NCBI RefSeq assembly: GCF_018688455.1
Contig: NZ_CP061319.1
Span: 1,178,001 to 1,242,000 of the forward strand
Reading direction: 5' to 3'
From: Polynucleobacter sp. AM-7D1
GTDB lineage: Bacteria; Pseudomonadota; Gammaproteobacteria; Burkholderiales; Burkholderiaceae
Length of the DNA stretch: 64,000 nt
Under the pieces are notes generated by a model. The model made no database searches. It was not told the DNA's origin and saw only the letters and a program-made list of their open reading frames with translations. Made by a program: the position numbers and the translations under genes. Of this stretch, positions 33,789-42,081 are shown piece by piece. Within the stretch, counting starts at the first letter, position 1. The number at the start of each line of letters is the position of its first letter.

Positions 33789-34586
33789 ATGACTGAGCAG
33801 CGCAAGTCGATTTTTGCAATTGCCTCGATTTGGGTTTGGTGCATCCCATTTCTGCCGCTTGGCCTAGCAATTGCTATTTACTTTGGTGAACTGCAAACCC
33901 CAACGTTTTTATTCATTAATCGCTATACCCAGATTCTGCCCGATACCCTATGGGCCTGGCTTACTTTTATTGGTAATGGTTGGGGCATCTTTGCTTTGTG
34001 CTTTCCACTCTTAGTACTAGCGCCTCGATTACTCTGCGCTGGACTATTGGCCTCTCTGATTGGTGGCGCTTTTAGTCAAATGATTAAACCTTTCTTGGCG
34101 CTTCCCCGTCCTGCAGGCGTCTTAGCTTTAGAAGATTTTTATCGCATAGGTGAGCCTTTACTGCATAGGGCAATGCCATCAGGCCATACGATTACTGCTT
34201 TTGCAGTGGCTTCTGGAATCTATTTTGCCAGCGATCGAAATAACAGAACTTCTTTGTGGTGGATTTTTATCATTGCTGGCTTTGCTGGCATCTCTCGTAA
34301 CGCGCTGGGCGCTCACTGGCTTACCGATGTCCTAGCGGGTTGCGCAATTGGACTATGGTCTGGAATGCTTGGGGCGGGATTAGCCAGGCTTATTCCAGAA
34401 ACCAAGCTGGCTGCTAATCAGATCGGGCCGCGCTTACTTGCCCTAGGTGGGCTTGCTACGATCTATGTACTTCTCACTCAAACTCTAGACTCAGAGCTCA
34501 ATCAATCTTTGCAATATGCTTGCGTGGCATTAATCAGCATTACTTTGGCTTTATTTATTAAAGCGCAAAAACCTAGGGCCATCTAA
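33789..34586 (+). CDS. PAP2-family lipid phosphatase
   Basis: 265-residue membrane protein with about six helices and the three-part PAP2 motif: KPFLALPRP, PSGHTITAF and SRNALGAHWLTDVLAG. Such enzymes dephosphorylate undecaprenyl pyrophosphate, phosphatidic acid or lipid A. It comes 5 bases after the GT9 gene and 2 bases before rlmJ. In this run it may recycle polyprenyl phosphate released by the glycosyltransferases, or modify lipid A phosphates; this is inference from context. Confidence 0.87.
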   Translation: MTEQRKSIFAIASIWVWCIPFLPLGLAIAIYFGELQTPTFLFINRYTQILPDTLWAWLTFIGNGWGIFALCFPLLVLAPRLLCAGLLASLIGGAFSQMIKPFLALPRPAGVLALEDFYRIGEPLLHRAMPSGHTITAFAVASGIYFASDRNNRTSLWWIFIIAGFAGISRNALGAHWLTDVLAGCAIGLWSGMLGAGLARLIPETKLAANQIGPRLLALGGLATIYVLLTQTLDSELNQSLQYACVALISITLALFIKAQKPRAI

Positions 34587-34588
34587 AG

Positions 34589-35455
34589 ATGTTTAGTTAT
34601 CGCCATGCTTTTCATGCGGGTAGCCATGCCGATATTCTGAAACATCTTGTGATGATTCAGCTGGTGGAATATCTACAAGAAAAACCAGGCGCCCTGACCA
34701 TTGTCGACACCCATGCTGGTGCTGGTATCTATAGTCTGATTGACGGTTTTGCGGCAGTCAGCAAAGAAGCAGATCAAGGCATTTATCGCTTAGCGAAATT
34801 TGCAGAGACCAATCCCATAAGTCCAGGCATTGCCAATTATCTCGAGTACATTCGGGCTGAGAATACTGGCGATGAGATCACGATCTATCCCGGTTCCCCA
34901 TTTATTTTGGCGCGATTACTGAGAACGCAAGACCGCTTGAAGCTCTTTGAATTACACCCAAAAGAGATTGATATCTTGCGCCACAATATCAGCGAGCTTA
35001 AGCAATCAAGGCAAATTGATATCTATGCAGAGGATAGTTTTACAAGATTAAAAGGGTTAATGCCGCCACCCAGTAGGCGCGGACTTGTTTTAATTGACCC
35101 TTCTTACGAAGATAAGCAAGACTACCGTTATCTCGAAACGGCGATGGAAGAAGCTATGCAACGCTTCGCCACTGGGTGTTATGCCATCTGGTACCCATGC
35201 CTCTCCAGACGAGAATCAGCAGCCCTACCCGATCATATGAAAAAGATTGCGGCAGCACATAAGCGCTCTTGGTTACATGTTGAGTTACGGGTTGAGAACG
35301 CACCTAAAGAACGTCGACTTCAGGCAAGCGGCATGTTCATCATCAACCCACCATGGACTCTAGAGAAGCAATTGGCTGAAAGTCTACCCATTCTGGTTAA
35401 AGCGCTGGAGCAAGATGGTGGCGCTGGATTTGTATTAAAGAGTTTTGAGGCTTAA
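34589..35455 (+). CDS. rlmJ: 23S rRNA (adenine(2030)-N6)-methyltransferase RlmJ
   Basis: 288-residue SAM-dependent enzyme that methylates A2030 of 23S rRNA. The opening FSYRHAFHAGSHADILKHLVM is diagnostic, the SAM-binding motif is TIVDTHAGAGIY near residue 42, and the catalytic (N/D)PPY-type motif reads IDPSYEDK near 172. It is the last gene of the + strand run; nothing functionally links it to the upstream glycosyltransferases, so cotranscription may be incidental. Start is set by ATG 2 bases after the PAP2 stop. Confidence 0.93.
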   Translation: MFSYRHAFHAGSHADILKHLVMIQLVEYLQEKPGALTIVDTHAGAGIYSLIDGFAAVSKEADQGIYRLAKFAETNPISPGIANYLEYIRAENTGDEITIYPGSPFILARLLRTQDRLKLFELHPKEIDILRHNISELKQSRQIDIYAEDSFTRLKGLMPPPSRRGLVLIDPSYEDKQDYRYLETAMEEAMQRFATGCYAIWYPCLSRRESAALPDHMKKIAAAHKRSWLHVELRVENAPKERRLQASGMFIINPPWTLEKQLAESLPILVKALEQDGGAGFVLKSFEA

Positions 35456-35473
35456 GCCTTAAAACTCAGGGCA

Positions 35474-36109
35474 TTACTCCTGGACTTGAATCATCACTTC
35501 ATTGCGACGCATGAAGGGTAAAGTCCAAGGCGGGTTGTAGCGGGCAAACTGAGGTTCACCGCTTGGCTTTAAATTCTTCAACTTAATCCACTCTCGTAAT
35601 GCTTGGGTTTTTTCTTCTACCTTCTCTTGATTGTAAAAACCAGAGAAGATAATTACTGCCCTTTTTTCTGCGGGTACTTCTCTGATTTTGACTTGCGGAT
35701 CCAGTGGCTTTGGCAAGCTCGCTAAGGTGTACTCTGCAGGCATCACAAACGATACCATCCATTGATTGCCTGCGTTTTCAGAAGACTTGCTGCTCTCAAT
35801 TCCTACAGGAGCAGTCATGGCAATCTTGGCGCTCTGATTCTGATCGGTAGATTCAATACCAACAGGTGCAGTCATGGCAATTTTTTCAGATACCTGATTT
35901 TTTCCAAAGATATAGGCGGCAATTAAACGAAATCCTTGATTAGAGGCGGCATCCAAGTCACCGTCAACCTTAACTTCCGCCACAATCTGAGGTGCATAGG
36001 CACGCAATTCAAATGGCTCAGATTTCTCGAGAAGAGTGTATTTTGGTTCTTCGGTTGCCATTGCAGTGCTCGCAATCAATATGCTGGTGAGAAATGCTAA
36101 AACTCGCAA
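35474..36109 (-). CDS. SOUL-family heme-binding protein, exported
   Basis: 211-residue protein with a signal peptide (LAFLTSILIASTAMA). SOUL domain features are FELRAYAPQIVAEV, AYIFGKNQ and FVMPAEYTLASLPKP with VRFSG-like VIIFSGFY. The loop carries two copies of KIAMTAPVGIES, 19 residues apart, from a small internal duplication seen in DNA at 35793-35831 and 35850-35888. Heme or tetrapyrrole binding in the periplasm is the family expectation. It is the last gene in the long minus strand run. Confidence 0.85.
   Translation of the reverse strand: MRVLAFLTSILIASTAMATEEPKYTLLEKSEPFELRAYAPQIVAEVKVDGDLDAASNQGFRLIAAYIFGKNQVSEKIAMTAPVGIESTDQNQSAKIAMTAPVGIESSKSSENAGNQWMVSFVMPAEYTLASLPKPLDPQVKIREVPAEKRAVIIFSGFYNQEKVEEKTQALREWIKLKNLKPSGEPQFARYNPPWTLPFMRRNEVMIQVQE
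35793..35888 (-). repeat. Short tandem duplication in the SOUL gene
   Basis: Two imperfect 39-base copies (35793-35831 and 35850-35888), 57 bases apart, encode KIAMTAPVGIES twice. The core GCAGTCATGGCAAT (plus strand) is identical in both. Confidence 0.8.
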
Positions 36110-36133
36110 GGAGACGTCCTTAATTTGAAATAA

Positions 36134-37078
36134 CTACCAATGAGACTGAATAGTAAAGCCCGAACCATCGTATTGAATGTGCGCTTGCGCACCTACTGGC
36201 AAAGTCAGTTTTTCAGCTTGATGCCCAAAAGGTAAGCCGGTCAATATCGGGATATTGTCGGGTAGACGTTTACGAATAGCCTCAATAGCACTGTCCAAGG
36301 TGTAACCACGGTCATTATCGTAAAGACGGTATGCCGAGAATCCACCCAAGAGAATGGCGCTTTGATTGGCCAATATGCCTGCATCCAATAATTGCATCAG
36401 CATGCGCTCAATCCGGTAAGGATGCTCATTGACATCCTCTAGAAACAAAATGCCGCCCTGAGTTTGCTCTTTGCTTGGCAAGTATGGTGTTCCTACTAGA
36501 CCTGATAGCACTGTTAAGTTGCCACCCCAAAGCATTCCCGAAGCTTGGCCTTCAGCAGAATTTTTTAAGAAGGCTTGATTGGCTTTAATCGTGTAATCTA
36601 ATCTACGCTCATGAATGGCTTTTTGAAAATGTGCCCACATGAATGTATTGGGAGCAACCCCCTCGCCCTGCTCACCCTGACAAGCAAAATCAAAATTGAG
36701 CATAGGGCCTGCCAATGTAACTGCGCCAGTCTTTGCCAATAAACCCAATTGAAAGACTGTGAAATCGCTGTGTCCACAAATCTGTAGACCATTCTTAATA
36801 GCTTTGGCAATCGCATCCCACTGAATATCTGGAAGTAGGCGATGTAAACCATATCCACCGCGCATAGCAACAACAGGAATCTCAGGAGAGAGCTTGGCGA
36901 GTTGATTGATTTCAGCTAAACGTTCAGCATCAGTGCCAGCAAAACGTTGCTCGACTCGATCAACACAGGCAGTATTGAGAACTTCAATACCCTGCTTTTG
37001 CAACCACTCGATTCCAGCCAATGGACTGCGAGTATCTAGACTAGCCCCTGAAGGAGCAATCAAATGAATTTGCTTCAA
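36134..37078 (-). CDS. ldcA: LD-carboxypeptidase (muramoyltetrapeptide carboxypeptidase)
   Basis: Cytoplasmic serine peptidase removing the terminal D-Ala from tetrapeptides during murein recycling. The 314-residue product has the S66-family nucleophile Ser104 in ICGHSDFT, the MRGGYGLHRLLPD block before it, a Glu in LFLEDVNEHPYRIERM and a His in GLPFGHQAEKLTLPVG. The start overlaps the end of tadA by ATGA. Length and all three catalytic blocks match the family. Confidence 0.92.
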   Translation of the reverse strand: MKQIHLIAPSGASLDTRSPLAGIEWLQKQGIEVLNTACVDRVEQRFAGTDAERLAEINQLAKLSPEIPVVAMRGGYGLHRLLPDIQWDAIAKAIKNGLQICGHSDFTVFQLGLLAKTGAVTLAGPMLNFDFACQGEQGEGVAPNTFMWAHFQKAIHERRLDYTIKANQAFLKNSAEGQASGMLWGGNLTVLSGLVGTPYLPSKEQTQGGILFLEDVNEHPYRIERMLMQLLDAGILANQSAILLGGFSAYRLYDNDRGYTLDSAIEAIRKRLPDNIPILTGLPFGHQAEKLTLPVGAQAHIQYDGSGFTIQSHW

Positions 37079-37530
37079 CGCCGCTCCTTAAAAAAATCGC
37101 GCAGTATCTGACCACACTCTTCACCCATGATGCCACCTTCAACTACTGTCTGGTGGTTAATCTGCTTTTCTGAGAATACATTGAGTACGCTGCCTGCGGC
37201 ACCCGTTTTAGGATCTGTGGCACCAAATACAACCCGATCAACCCGAGCATGGAGCATCGCTCCTGCGCACATAGTGCAGGGCTCTAATGTGACATACAGG
37301 GTTGTGCCAGGTAGGCGGTAATTAGATTCATCTGAGGCGGCAGCACGCAATGCCATCATCTCAGCATGAGCGCTAGGATCGCTATTAGTAATTGGCTGAT
37401 TAAAGCCAGTGGAAATCACTTCACCATCACGGACTAATACAGCGCCAACCGGCACTTCACCAGCAGCGGCAGCGAGCTTAGCTTGATCCAAAGCTTGCTG
37501 CATAAATTGGCGATCAAGCTCTGCTTGCAT
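37075..37530 (-). CDS. tadA: tRNA-specific adenosine deaminase TadA
   Basis: Converts adenosine 34 of tRNA-Arg(ACG) to inosine. The 151-residue protein has the zinc and catalytic residues H55-A-E57 (SAHAEMMAL) and P-C85-x-x-C88 (LEPCTMCAGAMLHAR). It lies 8 bases after queD and overlaps ldcA, next to two queuosine genes, so several tRNA-modification genes group here. Confidence 0.95.
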   Translation of the reverse strand: MQAELDRQFMQQALDQAKLAAAAGEVPVGAVLVRDGEVISTGFNQPITNSDPSAHAEMMALRAAASDESNYRLPGTTLYVTLEPCTMCAGAMLHARVDRVVFGATDPKTGAAGSVLNVFSEKQINHQTVVEGGIMGEECGQILRDFFKERR

Positions 37531-37538
37531 ATTACTTT

Positions 37539-38003
37539 TTATGAGTGAGAAACGTCAGCCCAGCAATTGGGGGTTTCGTAAAGACGAATAGATGCCAGCT
37601 TGAGTCGGCCATCAAAGGCTTTTTCAAAAACAGGCTGCAATACCTTAAAGGCGGCGCTAGCTAAATTCTCAACAGTAGGAACATGCTCCATCACTACCGT
37701 CTTGTGATTGGGGATGGAATTTAAATAATCCACTAATCCAGCATCTTCTTTGGCAACCAAAAATGCATGATCCCAAGGCTCCACTACATATTGATTCGTG
37801 AGGCGCTTAATATCTCCAAAATCTAAGACCATGCCATCATCTGCTTTACCAGGATGATCGGCGATCACGCCAGTGAGCGTGACTTCAATGGCATAGCGAT
37901 GGCCATGCAAATGACGGCACTGGCCATCATGATTCGGAATGCGATGACCCGAGTCAAACTCAAGTCTACGGGTAATGGAGATGGCTTCTTGCTTGTTGGT
38001 CAT
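37539..38003 (-). CDS. queD: 6-carboxy-5,6,7,8-tetrahydropterin synthase QueD
   Basis: Second step of the queuosine/7-deazaguanine pathway, making 6-carboxytetrahydropterin from dihydroneopterin triphosphate. In the 154-residue protein zinc ligands are His20 (FDSGHRI), His33 and His35 (HLHGHRY), with catalytic Cys29 in the same block. The C-terminal RLYETPNCWADV is conserved. It lies 41 bases after queE, the next enzyme in the pathway. queC and queF are not in the window. Confidence 0.94.
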   Translation of the reverse strand: MTNKQEAISITRRLEFDSGHRIPNHDGQCRHLHGHRYAIEVTLTGVIADHPGKADDGMVLDFGDIKRLTNQYVVEPWDHAFLVAKEDAGLVDYLNSIPNHKTVVMEHVPTVENLASAAFKVLQPVFEKAFDGRLKLASIRLYETPNCWADVSHS

Positions 38004-38044
38004 GATTGCTTTTCTAAATACTTAAATATTGCTTGATAACGCTA

Positions 38045-38698
38045 CTATCGAATACCGATCATTTTATGGGTCTGAACACTCAAACGCCATAAAGGTCGCT
38101 TTTGACAGAGACGAACTGCCAATGCGAGGTTTTCTTGAAGGTTTGGACCATCCATGGCCTGCAAGAAGCGATTGCGATAATCCATCTTCTCAAATCGAGC
38201 CAATAAGGTCTCAATAGCAACATGACCCTGCTGAGGAATCACCAGCTTAATTTCATCGGCTTGCAAAACAATCAGCTCAGAACCAGCCTTAGGACTGACG
38301 CATACCCAATCAATGCCTTTAGGAACCTTGATCGTGCCGTTGGTCTCAATGGCGATAGAGAAACCCTTGGCATGTAAAGCGTCGATTAAAGCAGTATCGA
38401 GTTGCAGTAGTGGCTCTCCACCGGTGAAGACAACGTAACGTTGCTGCGGGCCTGCTGAGGTGCTGACCCACACCTCTTCTATAGTATCTGCCAATAAAGA
38501 GGCGGTTTCAAACTTGCCACCACCGACGCCATCACTTCCAACAAAGTCGGTGTCGCAAAATTGGCAAACTGCAGTAGCGCGATCTTCCTCACGCCCGCTC
38601 CACAAATTGCAACCAGCAAAGCGACAAAATACAGCTGCACGACCTGCGTGGGCACCCTCACCCTGAAGGGTTGGAAAAAGTTCTTTTACGGTATACAT
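38045..38698 (-). CDS. queE: 7-carboxy-7-deazaguanine synthase QueE (radical SAM)
   Basis: Radical SAM enzyme converting 6-carboxytetrahydropterin to 7-carboxy-7-deazaguanine. The 217-residue product binds its [4Fe-4S] cluster through C30-x14-C45-x2-C48 instead of the usual Cx3Cx2C, as known for Burkholderia QueE. Other blocks are KELFPTLQGEGAHAGR, VFTGGEPLLQ and AIETNGT. It precedes queD on the same strand. Confidence 0.94.
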   Translation of the reverse strand: MYTVKELFPTLQGEGAHAGRAAVFCRFAGCNLWSGREEDRATAVCQFCDTDFVGSDGVGGGKFETASLLADTIEEVWVSTSAGPQQRYVVFTGGEPLLQLDTALIDALHAKGFSIAIETNGTIKVPKGIDWVCVSPKAGSELIVLQADEIKLVIPQQGHVAIETLLARFEKMDYRNRFLQAMDGPNLQENLALAVRLCQKRPLWRLSVQTHKMIGIR

Positions 38699-38726
38699 AG
38701 CTATGTGCTGATTTTAAGCGCTTTGC

Positions 38727-39455
38727 TTACTTCCAGGACACAAGCTCCCACTCTAAGTAGTCTTCCCAGAGGGCATTGCTCCAAAACATACCTGCCCATA
38801 AATAGCGTCCATAGCCACGCCGGATAACCCAACGGCCGACTTCCGGGGCAAACCAAACATCTTCCTGACGATAGTTGGCTACTCGAGAGAAGTCGTTACT
38901 GGTGAAGAAAGGCGCCTCATTCTGATATTTCAAGACGGGGAATTGGCCAGCAGGCACGCTGACACCCTCCCACTGAAGTGCCGTTATATTCAATCCCCAG
39001 TAATAGTCATTATCGGGATAGCCGACTACTTGATAGCGGTCACGATAGAACCCAGACCAACCTGGAACGAGTTGCTCAGGCCACAAGGGAATCGGCTTCA
39101 AAAACTTTTGTGGAGGATTCCAATGGGGATCTTGCAAGACGTAGCCCCAAGGTTGTTGAATTTCATCGGGGAGTCGCCCTGCTTTTAGTCCACTACGCTC
39201 AATTCGAATCTGGGGCCCAATAGAAGCCACTCTCTCGGTAACAATATCTACCAACTCTTGGTTGAATACATTGCGCACGTTGTAGACCCACTGCTGCCCT
39301 ACTTGCGGCGCCCTCACCTTAGGAGGATTTGTGGGTTGAGGTAAAGGTGTTGACGCTGGATACGGCTGACCAGCAATACAGGCCACCAGCAATGCTGGTG
39401 ACAACAATACGAGAAGCCTACGTACAGTGTTTATTTGTAGGAGCTCAATTGCCAT
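38727..39455 (-). CDS. Putative lipoprotein, tandem paralog 2
   Basis: 242-residue predicted lipoprotein with a lipobox LVAC (Cys26) after a basic, hydrophobic leader. It is clearly related along its length to the gene directly upstream: both share APQVGQ/PPQIGQ-W-Y, NVF, D-ITERV, IG, RLP-EIQ-WG, PLWPEQL, VPAGEF/QF and VWFAP-(E/Q)-VGRWV. The start overlaps the end of that paralog by 25 bases. Shared aromatic residues suggest a beta-rich periplasmic fold. No known domain is recognised. Confidence 0.75.
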   Translation of the reverse strand: MAIELLQINTVRRLLVLLSPALLVACIAGQPYPASTPLPQPTNPPKVRAPQVGQQWVYNVRNVFNQELVDIVTERVASIGPQIRIERSGLKAGRLPDEIQQPWGYVLQDPHWNPPQKFLKPIPLWPEQLVPGWSGFYRDRYQVVGYPDNDYYWGLNITALQWEGVSVPAGQFPVLKYQNEAPFFTSNDFSRVANYRQEDVWFAPEVGRWVIRRGYGRYLWAGMFWSNALWEDYLEWELVSWK

Positions 39456-40129
39456 TGATAGCTACCTTCTAGAATCACTGCACCAATTTGTCCCTGTATT
39501 TGATAAGAGCCAGATGCCTCACGCGCAACCCAGCGACCGATCTGCGGAGCAAACCAAACTGTTTCTTTACGAATGCAATCCACCTTGTTGGGATCGTCAC
39601 TCTCATAATTAATCAGAGTCTGAAAACGTAGTGCTACAAACTCTCCAGCAGGAACAGTAATTTTTTCCCAACCCTGCACGCTCATATATTCTTGCCAGTT
39701 CATTTGCGAGCCTGAGTAGCCAGCAATGCTGTACTTGGTGTTGAACTGTTTTGCCCAAGTCGTAGATAGCTGCTCAGGCCAAAGCGGCAAAGATGGACTG
39801 AAGTTGAGCAAGCGTGACCACTGTGTGTCTGTAGAAACCATTCCCCATGAAGTCTGAATTTCACTGGGCAAGCGTGCACCATCCGCAGTCATACGATCAA
39901 TCACAATCGTGGAGCCAATATTAGAAACGCGCTCAGTAATCACATCTAAAGTTTTGCCATCAAAAACATTCTTCTTGATATAGGTCCACTCCTGTCCAAT
40001 TTGTGGAGGACGAACCACCGGTATTGGTTTTGGTTGAGCAACCGGAATGCCATGCTCATATGAAAGGCCTCCACAAGCAACTGGAGCTAAAGCGGCAGAA
40101 ACGATAAAAGTGCGACGAGATAAGTTCAT
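39431..40129 (-). CDS. Putative TAT-exported lipoprotein, tandem paralog 1
   Basis: 232-residue product starting MNLSRRTFIVSAALAPVACGG: a twin-arginine motif followed by a lipobox with Cys19, unlike its paralog, which has an ordinary Sec lipobox. The mature region matches the downstream copy (IGQEWTYIKKNVFDGKTLDV, SLPLWPEQLSTTW, ETVWFAPQIGRWVARE). The ATG at 40129 was chosen because it directly precedes the export signal; 40141 adds four residues. Function unknown. It follows the radical SAM gene by 56 bases. Confidence 0.75.
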   Translation of the reverse strand: MNLSRRTFIVSAALAPVACGGLSYEHGIPVAQPKPIPVVRPPQIGQEWTYIKKNVFDGKTLDVITERVSNIGSTIVIDRMTADGARLPSEIQTSWGMVSTDTQWSRLLNFSPSLPLWPEQLSTTWAKQFNTKYSIAGYSGSQMNWQEYMSVQGWEKITVPAGEFVALRFQTLINYESDDPNKVDCIRKETVWFAPQIGRWVAREASGSYQIQGQIGAVILEGSYQWQLSSYK

Positions 40130-40185
40130 ATTGCTACCCACGGTAATTTAAATAAATGAGTTGGATGAATAAAGTTTACGGGTAT

Positions 40186-42081
40186 TTAATTATGCTTGAG
40201 TGCTTTTGCTATTTTATTGCGCCCCACTGAGGCTTTTGGAATGCCGGACATATCAAACCACTGATGGGCATCTTCTTCAAAGCCCACGCCATGCATAAAG
40301 TTATAAATCGCCTTTTTAAGACCCACTCCGAGAAGATCGTGATCGACTCCAGTAGGGTCAATAAAGGCAATATCATTCTTGGCAAAGCTAATCGGGGGTA
40401 ATGGCACAAGCTCAATGCCATAGGCTGCTGGATCAAGCCCAACAGGTGAGTGCACCGTACAAGTAAAGCGATGGAAGAAGCCACTCTGAATGCAGCCATT
40501 CTCAAAAAGCTGACGAACGTATTCCAGTGAGTCAACTGTCTCTTGGACAGTTTGTGTTGGGAAACCATACATGAGATAAGCATGCACGAGGATTCCAGCA
40601 TCTGAGAATCCTTTGGTGACTTGAGCTACTTGCTCGACTGATACCCCTTTTTTCATCAGATCGAGAAGTCTGTCGGAGGCAACCTCTAGACCGCCGGACA
40701 TGGCAATGCATCCACTTTGCGCTAACAACTCACATAGTTCAGGCGTGAAGGTCTTTTCAAAGCGGATATTGCCCCACCAGGAGATCACTACCTTGCGACG
40801 TATTAATTCCTCGGCAAGGGCTTTTAGAATTTTGGGGGGCGCTGCCTCATCTACAAAGTGAAATCCACTCTGCCCAGTCTCTGCAACGATAGCTTCAATA
40901 CGATCAACCAAAAGACTTGCAGAAGCAGTTTCATAACGAGAGATGTAATCTAGGCTGACATCACAGAAGCTGCATTTTTTCCAATAGCAGCCATGAGCAA
41001 CAGTGAGCTTATTCCAGCGACCATCACTCCACAAGCGATGCATGGGGTTAAGCATATCCAGCAGCGATAAATAAGAATTCAGTGGTAGACCATCCCAGGT
41101 GGCAGTACCAACTTCCTCAAAAGGAATGTCCGGCTCTTGCCAATTGATATAACGAACTTCATTACTAGCGGTTCGGATAAATGTACGAACGAGTCTTTCC
41201 ACAGAGCGTTTGCCATTCAAATGCTCAATCAGGGCAAGTAATGGTCGCTCACCAGAATCTAGGGTGATGAAGTCCACAAAACCAAATATGCGCGGATCGG
41301 TCAGCTCACGTAACTCCGTATTGACGTAGCCGCCACCAAGGCCAATATGAATGTCAGGGTAATGCTGTTTGATGGTTTGGGCGATTCTTAATGCGGCGTA
41401 CATTGCCCCAGGGAATGGTACCGAGAGCAATACCAAACTAGGCTGATGCTTTTCAATAGAAGATCTTGTCAGTTCCTGTAAATGCAAATCCATTAATGTG
41501 GGACTTGCAGCCAGAGCGTCCGCTAAAGGTGTAAAGGTAGGCTGACTACCCGCCAGAGATTCCGCATAGCGAACAAACTCAAACCGCTCATCTACTGCAT
41601 CACGCAGGACATCGGATAGATCATTGAGATAGAGAGTTGCTAAATGACGCGCCCGATCTTGAGAACCCAGTGCACCAAATGCCCATGCCAAAGAATCCCC
41701 GCCCTCTTCTTCATCATAGGCATCAAGAGATGCAAATCGCGGACCTTCAGGTAATAAAGCACGACTGTTGATGCGATGGGCAAGAGTACTATCGCGCCCT
41801 TGCAAAAATGCAATTGCTAGAGTGATAGTGCTTTGGTAATCCGAAAAGTAATCGAGAAAAAAGTTGACGCTCGCACTGCGATTTTCTTCAGGAAGCTGTA
41901 ATGCCTGCTCTTTAATTTCTTGCAAACCAGATGGAGTGAAAAAACCTAGGACCAAGGCTAATGCTAAATCCTCTTGAACTGCATCAAAACCTCTTGATCG
42001 TAGAAAGCCAGTGAGATAGGCGGTTGATGGATACGGCGTATTAAGCTGCGTCATCGGCGGAATGAGGCTAAGAATCTTCAT
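40186..42081 (-). CDS. B12-binding-type radical SAM protein with C-x4-C-x2-C motif
   Basis: 631-residue protein. Residues about 210-290 look like a cobalamin-type Rossmann domain (SLVLLSVPFPGAM, IHIGLGGGYVN, FITLDSGERPLLALIEHL) without the DxHxxG motif. The radical SAM domain follows with cysteines C365, C370 and C373 in HGCYWKKCSFCD, one residue wider than the canonical Cx3Cx2C. GNIRFEK, GGLEVASDRLLDLMKKG and YLMYGFPTQT are typical of the superfamily. The N-terminal 200 residues are helical and unassigned. Its start overlaps the DUF455 gene by ATGA, pointing to a joint task. The product is unknown. Confidence 0.83.
   Translation of the reverse strand: MKILSLIPPMTQLNTPYPSTAYLTGFLRSRGFDAVQEDLALALVLGFFTPSGLQEIKEQALQLPEENRSASVNFFLDYFSDYQSTITLAIAFLQGRDSTLAHRINSRALLPEGPRFASLDAYDEEEGGDSLAWAFGALGSQDRARHLATLYLNDLSDVLRDAVDERFEFVRYAESLAGSQPTFTPLADALAASPTLMDLHLQELTRSSIEKHQPSLVLLSVPFPGAMYAALRIAQTIKQHYPDIHIGLGGGYVNTELRELTDPRIFGFVDFITLDSGERPLLALIEHLNGKRSVERLVRTFIRTASNEVRYINWQEPDIPFEEVGTATWDGLPLNSYLSLLDMLNPMHRLWSDGRWNKLTVAHGCYWKKCSFCDVSLDYISRYETASASLLVDRIEAIVAETGQSGFHFVDEAAPPKILKALAEELIRRKVVISWWGNIRFEKTFTPELCELLAQSGCIAMSGGLEVASDRLLDLMKKGVSVEQVAQVTKGFSDAGILVHAYLMYGFPTQTVQETVDSLEYVRQLFENGCIQSGFFHRFTCTVHSPVGLDPAAYGIELVPLPPISFAKNDIAFIDPTGVDHDLLGVGLKKAIYNFMHGVGFEEDAHQWFDMSGIPKASVGRNKIAKALKHN

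Noticed and set aside
35448..35459. AGGCTTAAGCCT palindrome at the rlmJ stop as a terminator
   Set aside because: No room for a loop and no T run; probably chance.
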